Below, one piece after another: positions 34,100 through 42,300 of a stretch of DNA of 64,000 nucleotides (positions are counted from its first letter, which is position 1; every line of letters starts with the position of its first letter). Made by a program: the position numbers and the translations under genes. The stretch spans positions 62,001 through 126,000 of the forward strand of contig JAAFHY010000002.1 of the NCBI GenBank assembly GCA_013298505.1, written 5' to 3'. The stretch comes from Cytophagales bacterium. Lineage in GTDB: Bacteria > Bacteroidota > Bacteroidia > Cytophagales > Cyclobacteriaceae. The notes under the pieces are model-generated. The model saw nothing but the letters and a program-made list of their open reading frames with translations, made no database searches and was not told the origin of the DNA.

Positions 34100-35629
34100 A
34101 TGAACAAAAAAGTACTCTTGATGATCTTAGATGGATGGGGTATAGCCCAAAATCTAAAGGTTTCCGCTATCGACAATGCACAAACGCCCTACATTAATTC
34201 TCTTTACAAAAAATATCCGCACAGCAAGTTGCAAGCATCGGGACTAGCGGTAGGCCTACCCGATGGACAAATGGGAAACTCGGAAGTAGGCCATATGAAC
34301 ATTGGAGCGGGTCGTGTAGTGTACCAAGATTTGGTTCGTGTAAACAAGGCCGTTGAAGAAAAAGAACTTGACACTAATTCTGTATTGGTTGAAGCTATCG
34401 AGTATGCTAAGGCCAATCAAAAATCAATACACTTAATTGGCTTGGTTAGCGATGGAGGTGTGCACTCTCACATCGAGCATCTAAAAGGGCTGTGCACCAT
34501 CGCTAAAAATAAAAACGTAAAAAATCTTTTCGTCCATGCCTTTACGGATGGAAGAGATACCGATCCCAAAGGGGGGCTTGGCTATTTAACCGATTTGCAA
34601 AAACACCTCTCTGTAACAACGGGAAAATTGGCAAGCATTGTTGGCCGATACTATGCAATGGACAGAGACAAACGTTGGGAACGGGTGAAGCTAGCGTATG
34701 ACCTGTTGGTAAAGGGAGTTGGAGAGAAGTCCACTGACCTGTTGACTTCCTTAAAAAAATCGTATGAAGCAGATGTTACTGATGAGTTTATAAAGCCGAT
34801 AGTAGCTGTAGATTCTAATCAAAATCCGATTGGCACGATTCAAGAAGGCGATGTGGTTTTATGTTTTAATTTCCGCACCGACCGTGGCCGGGAAATAACG
34901 ATGGCGCTTACTCAGCAAGATTACCCCGAGCAGGGAATGAAAAAGCTAAAACTGCATTACATTACCCTTACTAATTATGACGATAGCTTTCGCGATGTAA
35001 AAGTGATTTTCGATAAAGATAATTTGGCAAACACCCTTGGAGAAATTGTTTCAAAAGCAGGGAAAAAGCAAATCCGCATAGCCGAAACTGAAAAATATCC
35101 ACACGTTACATTTTTCTTTTCGGGCGGAAGAGAAGATACTTTTGAAGGAGAGTCTCGCTTGATGTGCCCCTCGCCAAAAGTAGCTACATACGATTTGAAG
35201 CCTGAGATGAGCGCCAACGATATCAAAGACAAAATCATACCCGAACTAGAAAGAGGGTCGGCCGATTTTATCTGTTTGAATTTTGCCAATCCCGATATGG
35301 TAGGGCACACGGGTGTCTTTTCGGCTGCCGTAAAAGCAGTTGAAACAGTTGATAAGTGTAATGAAGCTGTAACTGAGGTAGCTCGTAAAAACGGATATGC
35401 TGTTATCATTATAGCTGATCATGGCAATGCAGATATGATGATAAATGAAGACGGGTCGCCAAACACTGCACATACCACCAACCTTGTTCCTTGTATTTTG
35501 GTGGACGATTCAAAAACCTATTCTACGATTAGCGATGGGAAATTAGGCGATCTAGCTCCCACTATTCTAACGTTAATGGGCATACCCATCCCAAAAGAAA
35601 TGACAGGCGCTATACTCGTTAAAAACTAA
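34100..35629 (+). CDS. gpmI: 2,3-bisphosphoglycerate-independent phosphoglycerate mutase
   Basis: Glycolytic interconversion of 3- and 2-phosphoglycerate by a Mn-dependent phosphoserine enzyme. 509 residues. Metal ligand Asp11 in LMILDGWG; nucleophile Ser62 in MGNSEVGH; substrate loop HAFTDGRDTDPKG; and the second metal site IIADHGNAD and NTAHTTN. Length and motifs are standard. The next gene begins with the base after the stop codon. Confidence 0.97.
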   Translation: MNKKVLLMILDGWGIAQNLKVSAIDNAQTPYINSLYKKYPHSKLQASGLAVGLPDGQMGNSEVGHMNIGAGRVVYQDLVRVNKAVEEKELDTNSVLVEAIEYAKANQKSIHLIGLVSDGGVHSHIEHLKGLCTIAKNKNVKNLFVHAFTDGRDTDPKGGLGYLTDLQKHLSVTTGKLASIVGRYYAMDRDKRWERVKLAYDLLVKGVGEKSTDLLTSLKKSYEADVTDEFIKPIVAVDSNQNPIGTIQEGDVVLCFNFRTDRGREITMALTQQDYPEQGMKKLKLHYITLTNYDDSFRDVKVIFDKDNLANTLGEIVSKAGKKQIRIAETEKYPHVTFFFSGGREDTFEGESRLMCPSPKVATYDLKPEMSANDIKDKIIPELERGSADFICLNFANPDMVGHTGVFSAAVKAVETVDKCNEAVTEVARKNGYAVIIIADHGNADMMINEDGSPNTAHTTNLVPCILVDDSKTYSTISDGKLGDLAPTILTLMGIPIPKEMTGAILVKN

Positions 35630-36232
35630 ATGGCAACCATCTATCGAGGCACACTCGTTTCTGTGTTTGTTGGTTTGCTGATTAGCTGTAGGCCAGCTAA
35701 TCTAAAAGACTACGATAAACCATACGTTGATTTTGATAGCCTTATCAATAATCAAATTGCTCAACTCGCACCAGTAACAAATTCGATTCAAAAAATTTCT
35801 AGTCTGGATGCCGCGGGCGATACGGCAACTTTTAAAATTGATAGTACCCTTCTTAGCAACGAGTGGGATGTGTTTCGTCAGCTAGATGTAATCAACAAGC
35901 CCATCTTCAAAGAAAACTATAAAGTAGAAGAGCGTGCAGACGAGAAAAGTAACTTAACGATTCGATCGTATACCTTTATTGGAAACACAACACTTAAATC
36001 GCCTGTTCCCTTTGTTCGATTTTACTATCAAACGAAGTTTAGCAATCTTAAACGGATCGAATCAGAATACGAAGAGCAAGATGCCTTGTATTATACCAAT
36101 CGCAAATTGAATTTATTTTTTAACCAAACTTCAAAATCAAACCTTATTCATTATTACACCATAGAGGGTTCGCAAAAAATGATTTTTAGCAAAGCCATCA
36201 ATTTATCAATTAAAGGGACATTTGTTTTTTAA
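35630..36232 (+). CDS. Putative lipoprotein, function unknown
   Basis: 200 residues; N-terminus MATIYRGTLVSVFVGLLISC is a lipoprotein signal with Cys20. The rest looks like helix (LINNQIAQLAPVTNSIQKISSL) then beta strands (TIRSYTFIGNTTLKSPVPFVRFYYQ), ending in KGTFVF. No recognised family. It starts directly after gpmI and is followed by the ABC exporter with 1 bp between, so it belongs to that operon. Confidence 0.65.
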   Translation: MATIYRGTLVSVFVGLLISCRPANLKDYDKPYVDFDSLINNQIAQLAPVTNSIQKISSLDAAGDTATFKIDSTLLSNEWDVFRQLDVINKPIFKENYKVEERADEKSNLTIRSYTFIGNTTLKSPVPFVRFYYQTKFSNLKRIESEYEEQDALYYTNRKLNLFFNQTSKSNLIHYYTIEGSQKMIFSKAINLSIKGTFVF

Positions 36233-36233
36233 G

Positions 36234-38021
36234 ATGGCCAAAAAGAAACTGTTAGAAGAAGCTGATAAAAGGAAACTAAACAAGGAAGGCATCCGAAAAC
36301 TCCTCGGGATTTTTCGTTTTGTAATGCCTTATCGCGCAACGTTTATTTTGGGCTTGGTAGCTTTAGGTCTTTCGAGCGGCACATTGCTGTCATTCCCTTT
36401 CTTTGCCGGAAAGCTACTGGATGTTGCCCAAGGCAAAGGAGATTTTTTTCTCACCAGCATCAACCAAATTGCACTTGCGCTAATCGGTATACTGGCTATT
36501 CAAAGTGTGTTTTCGTTTATTCGAGTTTACACGTTCACCATCGTAAGCGAAAAATCATTGGCCGATTTGCGTCATGCCGTTTACAGTAAAATGGTTTGGC
36601 TCCCGCTTTCATTTTTTGATAGCCGCAGAGTAGGTGAGCTTACCAGTCGCATTACTTCTGATGTAGGCACGCTTCAAGATACTTTTACGTTTACCTTGGC
36701 AGAGCTGCTTCGGCAGTTGTTGGTCTTGCTGATTGGCATTCCGCTCATCTTCATTCTTACTCCAAAGCTTACGGTGTTTATGCTGTTAACTTTTCCGGTG
36801 TTGGTTTTATCAGCTTTGTTTTTTGGAAAATTTATTCGAAAGCTGTCTAAGAAAACACAAGACCAACTGGCCAACGCCAATGTAATAGTCGAAGAAACCC
36901 TTCAGTCCATAGCTGTTGTAAAATCTTTTACCAACGAGTTGTTTGAAATCGGTAGGTACAAAAAGTCGCTAAGTGAAGTAGTGAAAACCGCCATTCACGC
37001 ATCTAAGTACAGAGGGCTTTTTATATCGTTTACCATTGTGGCGTTGTTTGGTGGCATTGTGGCGGTTAGTTGGTATGGTGCTTACCTTCTACAAAATGGA
37101 CATTCTACTGTGGGCGAACTTTTTTCTTTTATCCTCTACACCTCGTTTATAGGCGGCTCGATTGCTGGGCTTGGTGATATTTATAGCTCGTTGCAGCGCT
37201 CTATCGGTGCTTCAGAGCGAATACTTGAGATTTTAGATGAGCCCGATGAGACTACACAGTCAACTGGAAAATTAAAACTTAGCGGAAGTGTAGAATTTAA
37301 AAATGTTTCCTTTAGCTATCCAACACGCCCCGATTTTGAAGTGCTAAAGTCGATTTCGTTTTTTGTGAAACCCGGGGATCGCATTGCCTTAGTTGGCCCA
37401 AGCGGATCGGGCAAGTCTACGATCATTAATTTGTTGATGCGCTTTTACCCTGTTAGCTCTGGCACAATTGAGGCAGATGGCAAGAGCAGCGATGGCTATA
37501 ACTTAACCGATTTTAGATCGAACATTGGCATTGTGCCACAAGAAGTGATCTTATTTGGTGGAAGCATTCGCGAAAACATTGCGTACGGAAAAGCCAATGC
37601 CACAGAGCAAGAAATTGAAGATGCCGCACGGAAAGCAAATGCGTTAGAATTTATCGAGAGTTTTCCCGAAAAGTTTGATACACTGGTTGGCGATCGGGGG
37701 GTAAAACTTTCGGGAGGCCAAAAGCAGCGGGTGGCCATTGCCCGTGCCATTTTAAAAGACCCATCCATCTTAATTTTAGATGAGGCCACCAGTTCGCTCG
37801 ATGCGAAATCAGAAAGCTTGGTGCAAGAAGCCCTCGATAAGCTAATGGAAAACCGTACTACCATTGTTATTGCCCATCGACTAAGTACCATACGGAAAGT
37901 AGACACCATTTTTGTGATTAAAGAGGGGGCAATAGCAGAATCAGGATCGCACGACTATTTGAACGCCAATGAAAGCGGCATCTATCGTAATTTGCTCAGA
38001 TTACAAGTGGAACCAAGCTAA
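36234..38021 (+). CDS. ABC transporter, MsbA/LmrA-type exporter
   Basis: 596 residues from MAKKKLLEE (36234). I prefer this start over the in-frame ATG at 36222, which would overlap the upstream gene and only add MFFK. Six transmembrane helices (about 30-320) precede the ATPase: Walker A GPSGSGKSTI, Q-loop VPQEVILFG, signature LSGGQKQR, Walker B ILILDEATS and switch IAHRLST. The intracellular loop KMVWLPLSFFDSRRVGEL is typical of homodimeric exporters for lipid A or other amphiphiles. Third gene of the gpmI operon. Confidence 0.93.
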   Translation: MAKKKLLEEADKRKLNKEGIRKLLGIFRFVMPYRATFILGLVALGLSSGTLLSFPFFAGKLLDVAQGKGDFFLTSINQIALALIGILAIQSVFSFIRVYTFTIVSEKSLADLRHAVYSKMVWLPLSFFDSRRVGELTSRITSDVGTLQDTFTFTLAELLRQLLVLLIGIPLIFILTPKLTVFMLLTFPVLVLSALFFGKFIRKLSKKTQDQLANANVIVEETLQSIAVVKSFTNELFEIGRYKKSLSEVVKTAIHASKYRGLFISFTIVALFGGIVAVSWYGAYLLQNGHSTVGELFSFILYTSFIGGSIAGLGDIYSSLQRSIGASERILEILDEPDETTQSTGKLKLSGSVEFKNVSFSYPTRPDFEVLKSISFFVKPGDRIALVGPSGSGKSTIINLLMRFYPVSSGTIEADGKSSDGYNLTDFRSNIGIVPQEVILFGGSIRENIAYGKANATEQEIEDAARKANALEFIESFPEKFDTLVGDRGVKLSGGQKQRVAIARAILKDPSILILDEATSSLDAKSESLVQEALDKLMENRTTIVIAHRLSTIRKVDTIFVIKEGAIAESGSHDYLNANESGIYRNLLRLQVEPS

Positions 38022-38126
38022 TTACTGCGCAAGATTAGCAACTAAAATTGCCAGAATTGAGGCTTTTTGGGTTTCCTTTTGTAGCAAAGAACGATGTAGT
38101 TGCTCAGGTAGGTTTTTAGTCTAAAA

Positions 38127-38142
38127 TATATTTGTAAATTTG
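38127..38142 (+). promoter_or_regulatory. Tandem -7 elements TATATTTG-TAAATTTG
   Basis: Two back-to-back exact TAnnTTTG matches (38127-38134 and 38135-38142), upstream of a tiny ORF and terC. TTG at 38100-38102 could be the -33 box at 24 bp, a little far. Confidence 0.45.
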
Positions 38143-38157
38143 CAGATTGTTTAAAAT

Positions 38158-38202
38158 ATGGCAAGTAAAAAGCCCTCTACTCTTCCTGAAACCAATCTTT
38201 AA
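38158..38202 (+). CDS. Possible 14-residue leader ORF
   Basis: ATG at 38158 encodes MASKKPSTLPETNL, stop TAA at 38200-38202, 15 bp before the terC start and 15 bp after the promoter-like boxes. It could be a leader peptide or a chance ORF; there is no homology I recognise. Confidence 0.25.
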   Translation: MASKKPSTLPETNL

Positions 38203-38219
38203 CTAAGTAATAGCGGGTG

Positions 38220-39200
38220 ATGCTCCTCTTTTCTCTGTTTAGAAATCAAAGCCATGAAGAAACTATTCTTTTTGGGGTATTTTCAGTTGTAATCTTGGTT
38301 TTTTTGCTGGTCGACCTTGGCGTATTCAACAAGTCGGCTCATAAAATCACTACTAAGTCGGCACTGTATCAATCCATTTTTTGGGTTCTCGTAAGTACTG
38401 TATTTGGCTACCTTGTCTATCTATACGATCCGGGCAAAACCGATGCAATGGTCGAGTATTTCTCGGCTTACTTAACAGAATATGCTCTTTCTGTTGATAA
38501 CATATTTGTCATACTTCTGATCTTAAAATATTTCTCAGTCAAAGAAGAGTATTACCACAAGATATTGTTCTGGGGCATATTAGGTGCGGTTGTCTTTAGA
38601 GGTGTTTTCATTTTCGTAGGCGCTTACTTTATTGCCCAATGGCATTGGATTCTTTACATCTTCGGTGTATTCTTAATCTATTCGGGTATCAAAATTTACT
38701 TTGAAGACAGCGATGAAAAAATCGACCCAGAAAAAAACCCGGTTTTAAAACTTTGCAGAAAATATTTGCCGATTACCAACGATGAAATGGGCGGAAAATT
38801 TCTGGCCAAGATCAATGGTAAGTGGATGTTTACGCCCCTGTTTTTGATTATTGTTTTAATTGAAACTACGGATTTGATTTTCGCAGTAGATTCGATCCCT
38901 GCTGCGTTTGCAATTACTCAAAACGAATTTCTGATTTATACCTCAAATATATTTGCCGTGCTTGGCTTGCGAGCGATGTTCTTCTTGTTATCGGGCATTA
39001 TCGACAAGTTTTATCTTTTGCAAAAAGGTCTTTCGATCATACTTTTCTTCATAGGGGCAAAAATGCTCTTGGAAATCATTCACTACCAAATTTCGCCACA
39101 GCTTTCCTTTGCTGTAATTCTGGTAACGCTTACCTTCTCGATCATTCTTTCTGTGGTAGTTCCGCAAAAGGAAAAAGCAGAATCGAAAGAAATTGAATAG
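38220..39200 (+). CDS. TerC/Alx family membrane protein
   Basis: 326 residues from ATG 38220 (a GTG at 38217 precedes it in frame). About nine transmembrane segments. The TerC hallmarks are present: LSVDNIFVILLI near residue 90 and IETTDLIFAVDSIPAAFA near residue 222, whose aspartates are the metal-handling residues of the family. Alx/TerC proteins export manganese or load exported metalloproteins. No yybP-ykoY-type riboswitch is recognisable upstream, and no other ter genes are present. Confidence 0.93.
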   Translation: MLLFSLFRNQSHEETILFGVFSVVILVFLLVDLGVFNKSAHKITTKSALYQSIFWVLVSTVFGYLVYLYDPGKTDAMVEYFSAYLTEYALSVDNIFVILLILKYFSVKEEYYHKILFWGILGAVVFRGVFIFVGAYFIAQWHWILYIFGVFLIYSGIKIYFEDSDEKIDPEKNPVLKLCRKYLPITNDEMGGKFLAKINGKWMFTPLFLIIVLIETTDLIFAVDSIPAAFAITQNEFLIYTSNIFAVLGLRAMFFLLSGIIDKFYLLQKGLSIILFFIGAKMLLEIIHYQISPQLSFAVILVTLTFSIILSVVVPQKEKAESKEIE

Positions 39201-39217
39201 CTGTTACTAAACGTTGC

Positions 39218-40480
39218 TTACTGAACTTCGGAGAAGAAGTTGGAAGGTAGAATCTTTAGTAAAATGGGTAACGTTAAGAAACGTTGCGGCAGCGAGATAA
39301 TAACAAAGGTTGGTATTGATTTCAACACGGCAATAAGCAACTCTTGCATCCGTTTTTTTTCAAGTTCGCTCATCTCATTGGCCTTTGCCTTTTGAAGTAG
39401 CTCCATCAATTCTTTACTCTCTTGTACTTCTTTTAACAATCGGTTTTTATTGTTGGCAGTTACGGCTGACATACGCTTGATAAATCGCTCGCTTACCTGA
39501 TTGTAGTCTTGTTTATTTTGAAGCGAACTCAATTGATCCCAATGCTCTAGCACAAAACCTTCAATGGCCATCATACTATTTTCTAAGTCATCGGCCGAAA
39601 AACCCATGTACACACAAAGTCGATTTAGAAAATCTTGCTCTTCGGTTTCTACACGCTGATCGGCCCAAATGGTAAGTATGGCCATTTCCAAAAAGTACTT
39701 TTTGAGAATCCACGAGTTATTGGTGGGCAAATTGATCTCTTCGATGGCAATGCCTTTTTCAAAAATGGCAATGGCTTCTTTCTTTCGATCGCCTGTTAAG
39801 CCAGCGCTGGTTAAGAAGAAATCTAGCAACTTCCGCTCTTCAAATTCTACAGTACGGTTGGCATGAGCTGCGGCTGCTATTACTTTTACAACCGAAAAGC
39901 GAAGCTCTTCGCGTTCGTATCTAAAGAAATCAGAAACGATCTTATCAGCATTGGTGTGTATCCATTGACCAAAAATAAAAATATCTAAGAAGAGTAAGCT
40001 GTTATGAAAAAATTGCACCCAAAAATTATCATTGTACTCTGTGGTAAGTTCTACTCTTTTATCTAAGATTCGCTCGGCCAGTTCTAACGGAGTTTTCTTT
40101 CGTCCGAAAAGTGTTTTGGTGGGCGTGGCTAATTCAGGGAAAACGTTGTTATAAAAATTGCCAATGCTTTCCAGTGTCTTTACGATTACTTCAGAAAGCT
40201 CGGCAGGGGTTTTTATTTGCTTATCGAAAAATAAAAGCGAGCTGCTCACCAAACTCTCGGCAAGCAATATTTTCATTCGATCTTTATCATTCCAATCGGT
40301 AGAGTTGGGATGGTCTAATGCTGTAACCGATTGGCCATACATAAGCCCTGTTGGCTGGATGACTCTATATAGCGATTGCTCGGGATGCGAAGCCTTCTTG
40401 CTTTCTACCGTTAGCTCTTTCAGCAACTCTTGCCGAAATTCTAGGTATTCTTTTAGCCAACCACTTTCGTCCGGCTTCAT
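39218..40480 (-). CDS. LETM1-related, TerB-like helical protein
   Basis: 420 residues, predominantly helical, no signal peptide. Middle region has TerB-like units (EFEERKLLDFFLTSAG near 215 and WADQRVETEEQDFLNRLC near 280). The C-terminus PTFVIISLPQRFLTLPILLKILPSNFF resembles the LETM1 membrane-proximal motif, and I recognise the Bacteroidota protein that databases call LETM1-related biofilm-associated protein. The role is not established. It stands between terC (convergent) and purE (92 bp). Confidence 0.75.
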   Translation of the reverse strand: MKPDESGWLKEYLEFRQELLKELTVESKKASHPEQSLYRVIQPTGLMYGQSVTALDHPNSTDWNDKDRMKILLAESLVSSSLLFFDKQIKTPAELSEVIVKTLESIGNFYNNVFPELATPTKTLFGRKKTPLELAERILDKRVELTTEYNDNFWVQFFHNSLLFLDIFIFGQWIHTNADKIVSDFFRYEREELRFSVVKVIAAAAHANRTVEFEERKLLDFFLTSAGLTGDRKKEAIAIFEKGIAIEEINLPTNNSWILKKYFLEMAILTIWADQRVETEEQDFLNRLCVYMGFSADDLENSMMAIEGFVLEHWDQLSSLQNKQDYNQVSERFIKRMSAVTANNKNRLLKEVQESKELMELLQKAKANEMSELEKKRMQELLIAVLKSIPTFVIISLPQRFLTLPILLKILPSNFFSEVQ

Positions 40481-40571
40481 TCGTTATTTTTTTGGATGAT
40501 GTAGCCCGCATACCGCTTTGGCAAGCAGCCACTAAATATCAATTGAAGATACTAGTTAATTTGGAAATGTG

Positions 40572-41084
40572 CTACTGAATTTCTTTCCAACCCTTTTTCT
40601 CTAATAAGTTGAAGGATTCTTCTACCTTTTTTCGGAGTTGAACTTTATACCGATCCAGTTTTTTAGCTATTGATTTATGGCTTGTGCCAAGTATCTGCGC
40701 GGCCAAGATGCCCGCATTTTTTGCTCCGTTCAGGGCCACGGTGGCCACTGGCACACCAGCGGGCATTTGCAAAATAGAAAGCATAGAGTCCCAACCGTCA
40801 ATAGAATTAGATGACTTGATGGGCACCCCTATCACTGGCAGCGATGTGAACGAAGCTACCATGCCAGGCAAATGAGCGGCTCCGCCAGCCCCCGCAACAA
40901 TTACTTTTAACCCACGGCTTCTGGCCGATGATGCATAAGCCACCATGCGCTCGGGTGTGCGGTGTGCAGAAACCACGGTAAGCTCGAATGCGATACCCAA
41001 TTCTTCGAGAAACTCTGCCGCTTCTCTCATAATTTTTAAATCAGATTGACTGCCCATAATGATGCTTACTAGCGGCTTGCTCAT
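40572..41084 (-). CDS. purE: N5-carboxyaminoimidazole ribonucleotide mutase
   Basis: Class I PurE, rearranging N5-CAIR to CAIR in purine synthesis. 170 residues. The GSQSDLKIM start, SAHRTPERM active-site loop (His) and [12 protein letters not shown] segment are canonical. Its start overlaps the stop of purK by 4 bp, so the pair is coupled. The C-terminal extension after the core ([20 protein letters not shown]) is slightly long. Confidence 0.97.
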   Translation of the reverse strand: MSKPLVSIIMGSQSDLKIMREAAEFLEELGIAFELTVVSAHRTPERMVAYASSARSRGLKVIVAGAGGAAHLPGMVASFTSLPVIGVPIKSSNSIDGWDSMLSILQMPAGVPVATVALNGAKNAGILAAQILGTSHKSIAKKLDRYKVQLRKKVEESFNLLEKKGWKEIQ

Positions 41085-42214
41085 GCTATTACTTTTAGTG
41101 TTTGTTTAACAAAGTTGGCTTTCTTTTTAAGACTTTCCACATAGGCATCTACGATCGTTACGTGCCCCATTTTACGAAATGGTTTTGTTATTTTTTTCCC
41201 GTAAAGGTGAACGTGTGTTCCAGATAACTGCAACACTTCTTGCAAGCCATCGTATTTAGCTTCGCCTGTATAGCCTTCTTCGCCCAGCAGGTTTACCATT
41301 GCGCTAGGCTGATAAGCTACGGTGCTGCCTAATGGTAAATTTAAAATAGCGCGTAAATGCTGTTCGTATTGTGAAGTAACATTTGCCTCAATGGTTTGAT
41401 GACCGCTGTTGTGTGGGCGCGGTGCCACTTCGTTTACAAGTACTTTGCCATCTTTGGTTACGAACATTTCAATGGCCAGCAACCCGACCATCTCAAGTTT
41501 TTGTATAATATCTTTTGCTATTCGATCTGCTTCTATCGCTATGGTTGGCGATATGGCCGCAGGCGAAAAAAGATACTCTACTAAATTGGCGGTAGGGTGA
41601 AAAACCATTTCTACTGCGGGATAGGAAACGATTTCCCCATTTTCATTGCGGGCAACGATCACAGCGATTTCCTTTTCAAAGTCGATGAGTTTTTCCAATA
41701 GTCCAGATTTATCAAACGCTTTGTTTAAATCTTGTTCTGTGCGAAGGATTTGTACACCACGACCATCGTAGCCCTCTTTGCCCAATTTGTTTACGGCTGG
41801 TAAAAACGAAACATGATTGGCAACTTCTTCTTTGTCTTGAACTAAAAGAAAATCAGCTGTAGGGATATTGTTCTTTTTATAAAATTCTTTTTGCGTTCGC
41901 TTATCTTGAATGAGTTCAATAATCTCTGGCTGCGGAAAAACTTTTTTGCCTTGCCTTACTAATTCTTTTAAGGCATCGACATTTACATTTTCTATTTCGA
42001 TGGTGATCAAATCACAATTCTTTCCAAAATCAATTACTGTTTTATAGTCGGTTAGTTTGCCTTGTGTGAAATTTGAAATAGTTTGACAGGGCGCACTCGC
42101 ATCAGGATCCAATACAGAAAAATTAATATTGATATCGATGCCCGATTGAATAAGCATACGGCCAAGTTGGCCTCCGCCTAGGATACCGATATGCTGGTTT
42201 ATAGATTGAGGCAT
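41081..42214 (-). CDS. purK: N5-carboxyaminoimidazole ribonucleotide synthetase
   Basis: ATP-grasp enzyme that carboxylates AIR using bicarbonate and ATP, feeding PurE. 377 residues. N-terminal [13 protein letters not shown] nucleotide-type loop, the ATP-grasp centre [27 protein letters not shown], and [18 protein letters not shown] near residue 265. Coupled to purE by a 4-bp overlap. Confidence 0.97.
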   Translation of the reverse strand: MPQSINQHIGILGGGQLGRMLIQSGIDININFSVLDPDASAPCQTISNFTQGKLTDYKTVIDFGKNCDLITIEIENVNVDALKELVRQGKKVFPQPEIIELIQDKRTQKEFYKKNNIPTADFLLVQDKEEVANHVSFLPAVNKLGKEGYDGRGVQILRTEQDLNKAFDKSGLLEKLIDFEKEIAVIVARNENGEIVSYPAVEMVFHPTANLVEYLFSPAAISPTIAIEADRIAKDIIQKLEMVGLLAIEMFVTKDGKVLVNEVAPRPHNSGHQTIEANVTSQYEQHLRAILNLPLGSTVAYQPSAMVNLLGEEGYTGEAKYDGLQEVLQLSGTHVHLYGKKITKPFRKMGHVTIVDAYVESLKKKANFVKQTLKVIA

Positions 42215-42300
42215 TGTGATATGTACGATTTGCGATGTAGGAAGTACAATTTAGCTACCTTATTTCGAGCTTCGTAAATCGTACCTCCAACTTAAACTTT

